The translations under genes were made by a program, and so were the position numbers. The notes under the pieces are model-generated. The model was not told where the DNA came from. It was given only the letters and a program-made list of their open reading frames with translations, and did not search any database. From NCBI RefSeq assembly GCF_002775205.1, contig NC_036450.1:25384288-25448287 (forward strand): a DNA stretch of 64,000 nt. Reading direction: 5' to 3'. This document shows, piece after piece, positions 1-35,351 of the stretch. The stretch is from Xiphophorus maculatus. Its lineage: Eukaryota > Chordata > Actinopteri > Cyprinodontiformes > Poeciliidae. Positions within the stretch are counted from its first letter, which is position 1. The number at the start of each line of letters is the position of its first letter.

Positions 1-48
1 GCACCTCCCGACCCGACCCCACTAGGGACAAGGGTGTAAGAAAATGGA

Positions 49-53
<5 letters not shown>

Positions 54-128
<75 letters not shown>
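54..128. repeat. (TA)n microsatellite
   Basis: About 75 bases of uninterrupted alternating T and A. Likely length-polymorphic. Confidence 0.98.
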
Positions 129-131
<3 letters not shown>

Positions 132-249
132 TATATGTACATAGCACAGTAGAGAGGTCTTTCTCTGAAGAGATATTTGGAGGGAAAAAATTCAGTGCCG
201 TGTTACATTTGTTGGCTGACCTTTACTGTGATGCATTTATATAACAATC

Positions 250-780
250 TTCCTTGCAAAAGTATTTGCGCCTTTTGAACTTTTTCACATTTTGCCACAT
301 TACAATCTCACGCTTTGTTTGGATAGATTTTCCATAAGCCAGGGTATTATTCTGAATACAAATAAATATCTGAAAATTGTGGAGTGGACATGTATTCATC
401 CTCCTGATTCAATCGTATATAAAGCAACAAACAAACAAGCAAAAAAAAAACAAAAAAAACACTTTTTGCTGCAATGACAGTGACAAATCTTTGGGGAGGG
501 GGTGTCTCTACTTGTTTTCGCATTTAAAGAATTAAATTTTTACTTGAACTATTCTTCTGCAAATTAACTCAAGCTTAGTCAGATTTGACAGCTGGTGCAC
601 GCGTACATCGATTTCGCCCAATCTCAAGTCTTCTTCAGCTATTGACATATTTTCTTCCAGAATGACTCTATACTTTTTCAACTTAATTGTCCCAGCTGGA
701 GAGAAGCATCCCCACAGCATGATGCTGCTACTAATCTGGTGGTGGCGGCATCATTTTCCACATAGTTAGCTTGAGTCATT
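250..780. mobile_element. Degenerate Tc1-like-derived remnant
   Basis: Contains the common fish-repeat phrase TTTTCACATTTTGCCACATT near 285-302 and, on the far side, CCCACAGCATGATGCTGCTA at about 711-730. No intact frame. Family assignment is from recognition, not a search. Confidence 0.5.
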
Positions 781-1199
781 TCAATGCCGACAACAGACAC
801 AAAGCTAGCTAACTCTTTCAGTCCACAGATGAAGCCTTGTGTTCATTGTACTGATTTGGTTGCAGAGGTCATTTCTGGTTGTGACTGCATAATTAATACC
901 CTTAGTGGCATACTACTGAATTTAAGTAATTTATTCTTTACATATAAACCAGATATGAATTTTATTGGAACTGGATACTTGAACCGAATTAAATAATATT
1001 TTCATTCATGTGCATGGGTACAGTCATTGTCAAAAATAACGCATTCAAGGAGAACTTCATCAAGTTGTAATGTGTTTCCCATGATTTAATGCAGAGCAAC
1101 ACGGGAAAACAAGTGTCTATATTCATAGTATTTATACTATAAAAGTATTCACCCCTTGGATGTTTTGCCCTTTTATTGTTTTTACAAATCAACCATCAA

Positions 1200-1840
1200 C
1201 AAAATTTTTCTTTATTATGTGACCAAAAAATGACAAAAAGCCTCTTTAATGTCAAAGTGAAAATTGATTTCTACAAAATTATGACAATCAAGTAAAAATA
1301 TGTAACATAATATCCACCCCCCTTTGAAGTGACTGACCTAATTCGACAGAAGTCCAGCCAATTGGTGATAGTCATCTCACAATGAATGGAATGGAGCTCA
1401 CCTGAGTACAGCGAGTGTGTCTCAAGTAATCTTAATATAAAAAAGCCTGCATCTGAAAAATCCATTGATCCTGGTTACCATGACGGCACGAAGACAACAT
1501 GCCTCCACGGTCAAGTGGAAGAAAGTTCTTTGGTCTGATGAGACCAAAATGGAGCTTTTCGACCATCAGATAAGATGCTATGTTTGGGGGATAACAAACG
1601 CTGCACATCACCACAAACACACCATCCCCACTGTGAGGCACGGTGGTGGCAGCATATTTTATGTTAAATACTTTTGCTTCATTGCCATTTAGGAGAAATC
1701 AGATTTCAATTTGATATGAAAGAGTTCTTTGTGAATCTTATTGTCGCTGAAGCCATATTTTGCTGATCATGACTGATTTATAAAAGCAACAAATAGTGCA
1801 AAACATCCAACGGAGTGAATACGTTTTATAGGCATTGTAC
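1200..1840 (+). pseudogene. Tc1/mariner transposase relic
   Basis: Around 1513-1660 the + frame reads KWKKVLWSDETKMELFDHQI and, later, HGGGSI. The WSDE motif carries the second catalytic Asp of Tc1-type transposases and HGGGS is the usual downstream motif. Upstream sequence (1320-1440) is a decayed form of the same element. Only a fragment remains, with no DNA-binding domain in frame. Confidence 0.8.
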
Positions 1841-2144
1841 ATATGGGACCTTTCTAGTGCTTTTCTGGATATCCTAAGACCAAAACAAGACCATTTTGCA
1901 GTGACCCAGGATCAGTGAGACATGACAATATTCTTGAGACATATTTAAGGTGAGAGAGAGCAGATTCTGTGAAGGGTTTAAAATGTGACTCAAAGCAGAA
2001 GATGGAAGATGGACAAATCTAGTAGCAATCTATTTCCAAGAGGAAATCTTCAACCTTGCCGTCTAGTGTGTGTTTTACTGTTTTTAAGGTTAGGGAGACT
2101 TACAAGCAGTTAGACTCTTATACCATGTGAAGAGTTGATCAGTA

Positions 2145-2330
2145 AGTGTGATCAGGTGCAGATGTAAGTTTGTATGCTCTCAGCATATGAATGACATGTT
2201 GGGATTTGACAAAGTGGGATCATGGCAATGATAAAGAGTAGTGGCCCAAGACTAGAGCTCTGAGGCACTCCTTGGTTGCCAAGGGAAATGTTCGACTGGG
2301 ATGTCACAGATCTATTGTATAGAAACAGTT
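2145..2330 (-). pseudogene. Dead non-LTR retrotransposon reverse-transcriptase fragment
   Basis: The minus strand translates as LGNQGVPQSSSLGPLLFIIA, then SYAESIQTYIC. This matches the GVPQGSVLGPLLF ... YADDTQLYI block of L2/CR1/Rex-type reverse transcriptases. The YADD active site is YAES, so this copy is inactive. Confidence 0.8.
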
Positions 2331-3172
2331 AAAATGTTTTCACTTTTACAAAACAGTATAAAAGATACAAAAAAGTGCTATTACATAATGTATAGTTTGA
2401 TGTTCTTTTTAAAATCATGGATTCACATGAATCACTGCTTATACCAAGATTTCAACTGGTAAAAGGTAAACTTTTGACATATTATCTAAGCTAATAAGCC
2501 AATAACGTGTAGAGATTTTGGATCTGATCTGAATTGGATGTTACTGAAGTAACATGCTGTTTTTTGTTTTTTTGTTGTTTTTTTTTTTTAACGTAAGGTA
2601 TCAGGTTGCGGTCTGAATTTTATCCTCCAGCCAATAGGACACAGAAATGACTTATATGGGACACAAGATGGTTCAAAGCTGTTATTTGAACAAGCATGAC
2701 TTGTTGTTGTTTTTGAGTCGGAGTGTGTCTCTGAGGTGAGGGAGCCACTGCCTGTTTTTCCTCTCTGGCCGTGGCTTCCTGGACGTATCATGGGCACAAA
2801 AACATGTTGACTTGGCACGAGGCCAGGCTCTGTTACTTTAGGTCAGTTTTGACAAAAAATCATACTCCCCTCAGAAATGTGGAAAACAGGAATCTAGATC
2901 TGGAAAGGAAAGTGATGATATGCTAACTCTCAAATTGTTGGCGGGAGTATTTTAATGTACTGTGCAGCTCTAATACAGAGTGACAGAAGAAAAGGTCTAG
3001 TTCAAGTAACATTTCAAAAGAAAGACAGTTGTACAGTAAAGGTTCTGTGTTTGTATTATTCACCAAATCCATGTATTAACCTCTGGGCAGGAGAATTTCT
3101 TAAATATCCCATGAATAATGGGATATTTTTCCATTATTCATGGGAAATAATGAACGATTATTTCATTAAACG

Positions 3173-3965
3173 ATTAATGAAATCGTTAAATGATTAATCG
3201 TATTAATTGTGATGAATCGACGATTGAAATAATTAACTAATTTAGTTGTTAACTGGAGTATGCAAGCTCAAAAACTTGCAATTTTCTGAAAGAACAACAC
3301 ACTCAGAGCAGTAATTAAGCCAAAACTGTACAAACATTTGTACATTTCCCGCTTATGATAAAATAACAAACTCTTCCTTGTCTGTAAATGTGTTCTACCC
3401 AGAATTCCTCAAGTGACAAAGTTTTAGCTTCACCAGGTTCAAATTCAGAAAAAAAAAATCTCCTATTAAGCTCCTGTTGCTGTTCATCTACTAATTGAGA
3501 AAAACATTAATAAATAGATCGTTCGCCCTACGCTGAATTGATGTTGAGTCGAGCAGAAAGGGCTGAGCTTCGATGTTCGAAGCATTGTTTTAGCTGCAGA
3601 TGCATTCTTTTTGCTAGAAAAAAGAGCACACATAAAGGAATGCTATGCTACTGTATTTTACGCAACAAAATATAATTTTTTTTATTTGAAACAGAAACTG
3701 AATGGGTTGTTTATTTGCATTTTTTATGTATTTCTAGCATTGTATAAAATAAACTTAAGCGTTTAAGTGAAAAGTCTGCAGAAGATGGCAATTTTTTATC
3801 CATTAATCGTCAGAATAATTGACAGAATAATTAATTACTAAACGCTTAAGTGGTTAATCAAAAAATCTGCAAAATGTGCTTATATTTTTATATGAATAAT
3901 CGATTAATCATCAAAATAATTTCTAGAATAATCGATTACTAAAATAATTATTATTTGCAGTGCTA
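3173..3965. repeat. hAT-like interspersed repeat, copy A
   Basis: Starts with ATCGTATTAATTGTGATGAA-like sequence and ends ATCGATTACTAAAATAATTA. It shares GAACAACA..CAGAGCAGTAATTAA with copy B. No coding content. Confidence 0.6.
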
Positions 3966-5089
3966 ATTCATTTTATTCGCAGATGCATTAAGGTGGTATT
4001 TATGATATTTCAAGGGCAAGAGTTTTTATCCAAAATCTATAAGTAATTCACATAAATACGGTTAAATTACTACTTATTAATTTTTGTTGTTGTTTTTGTT
4101 TTGTTTTTTGTTTGGGAAGGACTGGGGGGATTTGGACAGTTGACGTTAAAAGATTAGCTATTCAAATCACTAGAGGCTCTTCATTAATGCTTTTAAAAGA
4201 CGAGAGCAGAGCAGGTCAGCTAGGGAAGGCTGTCCTTTGTGTTGAATGATTTTTTTTTTTTCAAACCTGCAGTTTAGAAATGGCTAACCTTTATTTTCCC
4301 AACTTTTCTTCTAGCACAAACTATGCAAGTCAAGCTTTGTAATATTCAGTAGAAATGCAACTGATACTCTTCCTGATTAGTGATATTGTAAAGAGTTGTA
4401 CTAACTCAGTTTTGAGAAAGTTAGTAAGGGAAGTAACTTGGCTGCTTTTTAAAAACATTTATGTTCTGCAAGTTGTTCTAGTGTTGACTCTTTACCTGTG
4501 GCTATTGGTGAAGCCAAAGAAAACATTGGGTGGCGTCCATTTCTGGTGTGGAAACGTAGGCATTTTTGTTCACCTTTCCTAGAATTGGGAAATCTGTCAA
4601 AGTATAAATAGCAAAGTAAAAATAACTGTTAGGTGGATCTGTCACAGTAATGCAGTAGGTGAGGTTTTTTTTTATTTAAGCTTAGTTTTGCAAGTTTAAG
4701 ACTGCAACACAAGATTACTTGAATGGATGACATTTCCTATTTCCATTGGAGGTTTCTGCACCTCTGATAACAGTTTAGCTGTTTCTGTGAAGAAGGAAAT
4801 ACCACTAGTATTTCCACTGGCTTATTAGTGGTATGATAGGATGCAATCCATGTTTAGATTTTAGGATGTTTATCTTGATGTTTTGTCCACTAGTCCTTAC
4901 CCAGTGGAGGGCTCTGTTAGATACAGAGTCTGACATTGTGTATTTTTCAAAAAAAAAATTTCTAAACTGATCGTGAGATGATGGCACTAAGAAACCAAAG
5001 CCTGAGGTAGACTTTAATTGGTCACACTTCTGCTATTTTATATTTTCTATACTTTATGCTGTAAATAAAATTGTATTATTAATGTATGT

Positions 5090-5290
5090 ATACCAGAGGT
5101 GTAGACTTGAATCATGTGGTTGAGAAACAAGCCAGATTTTAGTCACAAATATAAAGACCTTACTCAACTTAAGAATATCATAAAAGACTTTGGACTTGAC
5201 TTGGACTTTCACACCAATGACTCGTGTCTTTACTTGAACTTGAACACTTGATTTCAGTTCAATTCAGAAGTTTAAATGCAGCGCACAAAA
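5090..5290. repeat. CTTGGACTTGA-type interspersed repeat
   Basis: Contains GACTTGACTTGGACTTTCAC and TACTTGAACTTGAACACTTG, a common low-complexity teleost repeat. Boundaries approximate. Confidence 0.4.
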
Positions 5291-5313
5291 AGACACATAC
5301 AGCTTTAAAAAAA

Positions 5314-6416
5314 AAAAAATCTGATTAATCAGATTAATCATTATGATTACTTATTGAAATGATCATTAATTCATTTAGAAATCAATTTATTGCTAACTGG
5401 AGTACACAGGCTCAAAACAATTACATTTGCTGACAGAACAACATGATCAGAGCAGTAATTAAACCAGAAATTGTACCAGAAATGTGTAAACTTTTCATAT
5501 AAAACTCCCAAAACAAAACGGTTTGTATATGTTTTACCCAAAATTCATCAAGTTTTTATTTGCATTTTGTAATGCATTTCCAATGTTGCATTAAGAGGAT
5601 TATCAGCTTCACCTGGTTTAAATTCTGTAGATAAATAAATCTCCTATCAAGGACCTTTTGCTATTCAATTATTAATTGGTTAATTGAAAAAGTAATCAGT
5701 CCTACACTGTTTTGATGTTAAGTCTAGCAGAACTATCTGAGCTTTTCACATTTTGATGTTTGAAGCTTTTTTTACCTGCAGATGCATCCTTTGAGAGAAA
5801 TGATAAAGCGTTCCCAAAAAGAACGTTTTTATTTAGAGGTGGGCAGATCACTCCAGCATGCCAATAATATTGCTAACAAGTTGGCATCAGTATTAGATCG
5901 TTACTAGCATGGTAAGATCAGATTCTCTCTTGAATTTTTATTTTATCTTTGGAATTGTAGTTTTTCGGCCCTACCTCAAAAAGATTTTGTTGTTCTGACA
6001 CCTATAAACTTTGTCCAACTTCTGTTCTAGGTTTAAAAAACAATTCTAATGAAAGAAACACAAAAACCTAGAGGTCAGAAGTTTGATGATATTTCAAACC
6101 TGAATGAAACGTATCAATATCGGTATTGGCAATACTGGTGCTGTACTTACTTGGTATCGGATTGATATCAAAATATCCAGTATCGCACACCTGTACTGTT
6201 ATTACATTTTAGTCAATGGAATGTTTATTTTCTTATTTTAAAAAAAGGATATGAAATATTTGTTTATTTGCATCTTGTAATGTATTTCCAATGTTACATA
6301 AAGAAGATTTAAATAAAAAATCTGCAGTGTGCCAATTGTTTTATCCGATTTACCGATTGTCAGAATAATCGATAGAGAATAATCGATAACTAAAATAATA
6401 GTTGGTTGCAGCCCCA
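5314..6416. repeat. hAT-like interspersed repeat, copy B, with nested insertion
   Basis: Same family as 3173-3965: GATTAATCATTATGATTA at the left and ATCGATAACTAAAATAATAG..TTGCAGCCCCA at the right. Interrupted at about 5836-6195 by a second repeat rich in GGTATTGGCAATACTGG-like sequence. Confidence 0.55.
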
Positions 6417-6557
6417 TTGTGCAGGACTTAATAGTGATCCTGTTGAAACATTAACCCACCTGAGTGGGGCCTCTTGCCTGCTCCTCTGATTAATGCTCTC
6501 CTCGCCTGGCCTATTAATCTTCAGTTGACAGTCATGTGCAGTTGTGTCATACTCTTT

Positions 6558-6651
6558 CCATTCTAGGGTGATAGATTGAACAAAGCTCTGTAAGAGCATA
6601 ATGTTTTATTACACAATCTTGGTTAAGTTAAATTACACACAGGTGGATCCT
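6558..6651 (+). repeat. Direct repeat unit 1 (94 bp)
   Basis: Matches 8048-8141 at 92 of 94 positions by eye. Probably a transposon-derived fragment. Confidence 0.9.
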
Positions 6652-6959
6652 TCGTTCTAATTAGGCGACACTTGATAGTAAACTGGTTTTGATTTTATCT
6701 GGGAATGTGTTTTTTAAATGTGCCATTTTCCTCCATCTTCACGGGTTTGCACCGTTTTGTGTTGCTCTGAGACATAAAATCTCATTTCAAATATAGGATG
6801 ATGATTGTGGTTGCAACGTAAAATGAAACGCGGAACCCTTTAAGTGGTACGAGTGCCTTTTTGAAAGGCACTGTAACCGCTTCATTGGCTGTTGCACATA
6901 TGACTGTATGTGGTCCTTGTAAACCAGCAGCAGCAGAGCAGTTTGAGGGTTTGATTGAG

Positions 6960-7134
6960 CGATTCAGCTGACGGCAAGATCTGAGAGCCGAGAGGGAAAG
7001 AACGAGAAGAGAATCCGACAGCGAGGAGCGACGTGAAGAGGAAGAGCCGAGGGTAAAGAAAATGTCAAGATGCCGTGGTCAAAGGAGGCAAAGAGAGAGA
7101 GAAAGAACTGAGTGTCGCAATGGGTCCTCCACAG
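6960..7134 (+). other. Candidate alternative upstream non-coding exon of zmiz2
   Basis: A GA- and CpG-enriched stretch stands out from AT-rich repeats on both sides. It ends at possible donors GGTAAAG (about 7051) or CACAG|GTACAG (7135). It has no long reading frame, so it would be 5' UTR. It resembles a TATA-less first exon, but without transcript data it could equally be non-genic. Confidence 0.3.
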
Positions 7135-7139
7135 GTACA

Positions 7140-10100
7140 GTCTGCGCCTCATGTGCTCGGTTTTGAACATCTGATGCAGCCACACACGTCTCACACGTCT
7201 CGTCCTCCCTTTGTGTGGTTTCACCGCTCAGCTGTGATGGAAGTTCCAAGGTACTCAATAGGAGGGAATTCGCGAGTGGCGATCATGTGATCTGAGGAGC
7301 AGCACCCCTCCCTCTCTGTCTTTTTACACAAGATTCATGATGTCTGACCCAAATCTGCGAAGTACAAAAAGGAAAGTGGCAGTGAAAAAAAACAGGGAGG
7401 AGGTTGGAGGATGTCGGGGCTCTGATGTTGGGGAATTAGCATGCCACTTGGTAACCCTCAGATGAAGGAATTTGTTAGGTAAAGGCGGAGGACCAGCATG
7501 GCGCAGGGATGAAGAAAAAGAGGGAACATATGGAGCTGAAGATGCAGGTGTAATATTTAATAAGCTGGTTTATAAAAACCTAATTTAGACCTTAATCATT
7601 CCTTTAGATGTCCATATTGTGTTTTCTCCAGTGGCAAGCCAACTACACAGTACAGCTGCAGTAACTCTCAAACTTTTTATTATAAAATAATTACTACCTG
7701 TTTGAAAAACAGGCAGTAATGGGAAACTTTTTTCTGTAAGCTGTAGATGAGACGTTTTTTCCATGTGTATCTTTCTCCGCTCTAAATAAAGACCATAAAT
7801 AGGGATGTACATTATATCAGCATCATCATCGGGTCTAGATGTGTGAACTTGCAGGTATAACTGAGGCCATCTTTGAGTTAGTTATGGCTGTACAGCACTT
7901 TAGATACTGAGGAATTCTGAACAGAACCAGGATCTTATCAAAAATGAAGAGCTGTGAAGTGAAGTGGGCACAGTAAACACATTGCCTGAATAGGCCACTT
8001 CAGTCACATTGTCAGACTTTAATCACAAATTAAAGTCTTGGTGATAGCCATTCTAGGGTGATAGATTGAACAAAGCTCTGTAAGTGCATAATGTTTTATT
8101 ACACAATGTTGGTTAAGTTAAATTACACACAGGTGGATCCTAAGGAGTCCTCAGGCACTTGGCAGCTGCGTTTGATTGCTATTCACAAGGCTTTGATATG
8201 ATAATGAATCAATGGATGATACAAAAGTCCTGATTCTACTCGACTTTTGATGGTCCCAGGTCTTTTATGTTAGTACTTGGACTGAATTTTCTGAGCTAGG
8301 AATCATTAGCATTGGTAGCTTGATGTGCTTTGGGTTTAAAGACAGATCTGTTTTTACTACCACATTTTTAGTCAAAATGTGTAAAAAGTTCCTTTTGTTT
8401 TGATGTTTTATCATCAAAACAACATCAAAACAGTTGTTTTGAGAGATTTCCTTTCAGTTTCACACATCCTGCATATGGCTTGGATTTGATCCAAGTCATT
8501 TTATCTTTGCCAGTAATCTTACACATTCCCCATAAACTGTTGCATCTACTTGCTTCTGAGTTCCTTAAATGTGTGTGGAGTTAAGTGGCATTCACTATAG
8601 TTCTGCATGACATTGTTTGCAATGAAGTTGTCATCAGCATAGAATGTGACCGTCTCTTTGTTGCTACTGTTTGATGACTTAACATATAAGCTCTGTGGAA
8701 ACTCCCTCCCTAGAAAATCCTGTTTGAAGCTTAACACTGGCCAGGTATGGATGATTGATGGCTAGGTGTCATCTTGGTGTCAAAATGTGAACAGCATCTC
8801 TCAAGGAAGACTCTTTAAACACAAACTGTCTTTGAACTAGAACTTGTATTGGTTGTTTCATGGATTGGACTCGTTATTAGAGAAGAGCATGCACTGAAAT
8901 AGTGGTGGGCATTTACTGTATTCGTTGTTTACCACTTACTGTAAAAAACCTGTCATAATAAGAGTTTTTATTTATCGTTGTCTAAATTTCAGAGACATGA
9001 TTCAAACAGCTGTGCAGGTATCCATGAGGTCAGGAAATTACACTAAATTGTTACTGATGCCTGAATCTCCACTAAATTTAAGGCAAGTACAAAAATAATT
9101 TAGATAAGAATTAGATTTGCACAAGATATTGAATTGCAGCCATGATCGTAATATCAATGTGTGCAATATCACAGTGACTAAAGTCTGGTTTGGACAAAAG
9201 GCATGCACATAAGAGTGTGATTTTTAAAACAGGCAAAAAGAAGAAATGTAGTCGATCACAACACAAGAACAAACTGCTTTACTGCAGTTACTGTTACCAT
9301 GCTGCAAGTTGCAACACAAGGAATAAGATGAATATTTTTCTATAAATGTAACTCTGTTAGAACAAAACAATATTTGAGTGTGAACTGGGTATGTAAATCT
9401 TGCTCAGAAAGTTTGGGTAGTGAACAGAAATGAACACATTATTATCTTGTTTGGGCTGAACTTAGAACTAAGCTGATGCATTATCTATTCTATCTAATGC
9501 ATCAAGTCTTATTTATGACTTCACATTTAAGCAAAAATCCCCCCAAATTGTATTTATGAATCTTTTTTAATTAGATAAAGGAGAATAAACAGCCACCAAA
9601 TGCTGAAATCATAGACTAGCACAAATAAGCTCTACATCATAAAGTTTGCAAATAATGAATGCATATGGAACATCATTCATATTCTAAAGACTCCACCAAT
9701 AATGGCCTCCATAATACCAGCCATCTGTTCTCGCATGTTTCTGTTTTATTGACTGATGTAAACCAGAGCCATTGATGAGGTCACTGGGATAGTGAAGATC
9801 TATACAGCCTGTTAAGCTAACATCATGAAACTTCTTGTTTTGTCTGAGTCAGAAAATCTGAAGATGATCAGTTTACCTTCAAAAATCTAGATGGAGCAAA
9901 TGTTTGCTGCTTGATGGTTATATATATATTTCCAGGTGTGTCTTGACCTTCTGAAAATTTGGTCAACTTGTGATGTACAAATCATCTGACCTATAATCAT
10001 AATCTATCCGTTTTATTTTCTTTTTTTTGTTTTGATAAGCTCTGATTGATGAGCAGCCATTCCAATCCTTTTTTGGTATTAAATTAATCAGAACTGAATC

Positions 10101-11500
10101 CTTCCACTTTTTTGAGTTCTGTGACTCCATCGTGTTTGAGTTCAGATCAAGGGTAAGGGCACATGTTTGGATGCATAAATTGTTTTAATCCCTTCTTTCT
10201 TTGGTGGATTCAGAAGTACCTCTGTCAAAGATCATTTCTGGCAAAAGAAAAATCCATTGTTGAAGCAAGTTCACACAAAATCCTGTTCATTGCTGATCGG
10301 CAGGCATATACGGGAAACAGAAACCACATGGAACAAGTTGATCTGTTCAGATAAGGCTGATATTGGCAAATTTGGCTGATACTGATTATTACTACTTTTT
10401 GGCTGATATTGATTTTTTTATGTTGTTTTTTGGGGGGTTTTAATATTTCTGAAGGGCAGTTTTCTTTGCATAATATTATAGTTTATCGCAATAATTACTC
10501 AGACAATTTATTGTCCAGCAAAACTTATCATGTCTGACCTAGGTGAATCCTGGTTTTGTCAGATGCTGACGCTATACCTGGCCGTTATAAGCAGGAAATA
10601 GAGGATGCAAAGTAGCCTGGACCACACATCCCAGAAAAATGGAAAGAGTCTTTGGAATTTGAATTTTCTGCCTTTTCATGCCTCTGGTAGGGCACAGACC
10701 CACCAGTAGATGGGGACCATTCAGTCACTCCCACCCAGGCTGGAGCTGGCCACTAAAGTCTGACAGTCTTCCCTCACATGCTGGAGGTTCGGACTTATTT
10801 GACAAACCCTTTTTGCATATTAACTCTTTTTCAGAAAAGCAAAAAACACTTCAAGCGAGCATGAAAACATTTTAGCAAAATTGAGAAAGTCATTTCAAAT
10901 CTTGCAGTTTCCGTCAGTCTTTTCTAATGCGATACATCAAAATGCACAGAAAAAAACGTTGATGGAAACACGGCTAGTGGCTGATTAACTTTAGATAAGA
11001 TCGATGGATAAATCTTTTTTTTTGTATCAACAAATCTTTAAAAATTAAGGAAATCTTGGGCTTCTTATCAGTCCACCCAGGGTCCAAAACAAAATTTCTG
11101 ACCTTGAGTGGCGTGAGAATGATACTACAGGAAAAAGACAGTCCAAGTCCAGGCTATCAGTGCTTTGGACCAGCTTGTATTGGTTAAGTTTTGTCAGAAG
11201 AGTTCTGAAGTCAATCTCAGTAAAATGCAGATTTTCTCACATAATCTTTAAAAGTTCACAACACAGGAAAGGAAATGTGTAGCACCTCTGGCGTGCCTCC
11301 TTTCTTTCTTTTTCTTGTGTCTACTTTAAATCTACTTCAGGATCCGAAGCATCCTTCCAGATGTTTAACTAAAATCCATTTCATTAAGTTCAAACAGAGA
11401 AATGATGTGAATTTAGTGAAAACACTTTGAACATGTGGCTAATCAGCTACCTATTGATCAGAGTATTGAACAGAGTCAGAGTGGTTTCGTGTGTCCTGGG
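7140..11500. other. Region between the two candidate zmiz2 first exons
   Basis: Apart from the direct repeat at 8048-8141 and short repeat fragments (for example 10350-10420 with GGCTGATATTG-like units), I see no exon, RNA gene or intact element here. Confidence 0.4.
8048..8141 (+). repeat. Direct repeat unit 2 (94 bp)
   Basis: Second copy of 6558-6651, 1490 bases downstream and in the same orientation. Confidence 0.9.
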
Positions 11501-11529
11501 TGTTCCCGGGAATGACGTAGGAAGACGTT

Positions 11530-11622
11530 GACCTTTTATTAATGTATAAAAGGTCCAGAACACGACTCTAGTCAGCGGCGAGAGAGAGCGGCGCGCGCTC
11601 CTGAGTCACTGCTTGTACGTCG
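11530..11622 (+). promoter_or_regulatory. Putative zmiz2 TATA promoter and non-coding first exon
   Basis: TATAAAAG at 11545-11552 is followed by a CpG-rich GA/GC segment from about 11570 and a good donor (CG|GTGAGG at 11623). The next acceptor is at 11951-11952, directly before the exon holding the start codon. The TATA box lies in the right arm of a 10-bp inverted repeat (11530-11539 and 11546-11555). A CRE-like TGACGTAG lies just upstream at about 11513. Transcription start near 11575 is inferred. Confidence 0.5.
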
Positions 11623-11952
11623 GTGAGGCGAGAGAAGAGCTCGCCTCGTCTCATCTCTGTTCTCTTAAATTCCTTTTGAAATCAGCAAGCTAAATTTAGC
11701 TCGTACCCCCTCCCCCCTCCCTCTTCCAGAGGTATCCGAGCTGCAGCAGACAGTGATAGGCTAACGTTTTTGAAGTGCGCAGTCCACACACACACAGATT
11801 AAAGTGAGTGGCACAGAGTGGGAGGTCGCTATGTCTTTTGTGCACACAGTGTGGGCTATAGTGATGATAAATGGTTGCCGTGCAGCAAATGAGCTGTGAG
11901 GGTTTGTCTGTTTATGCGCGTGTTTTTTATTTTTTCCTTTCCCGTCTCCCAG

Positions 11953-12004
11953 GGCTGATGCTTGAGGACAGTGGGGGCTCTCTAATGATCCCACCATTCA
12001 TCCG
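11953..12004 (+). other. zmiz2: zmiz2 5' UTR part of the start-codon exon
   Basis: Lies between acceptor AG (11951-11952) and ATG 12005. An out-of-frame ATG at 11957 opens a short upstream frame (ATG CTT GAG), and an in-frame TGA at 11984-11986 excludes an N-terminal extension within this exon. Confidence 0.6.

Positions 12005-35351
<23,347 letters not shown>

Larger units (their letters stand above)
1..6900. other. Intergenic repeat-rich region left of zmiz2
   Basis: No coding exon recognised. Contents: a TA microsatellite, Tc1-like remnants, a LINE reverse-transcriptase fragment and two hAT-like copies (listed separately). The rest (about 2340-3100, 3970-5090 and 6420-6900) is AT-rich with nothing recognised. 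Confidence 0.6.
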
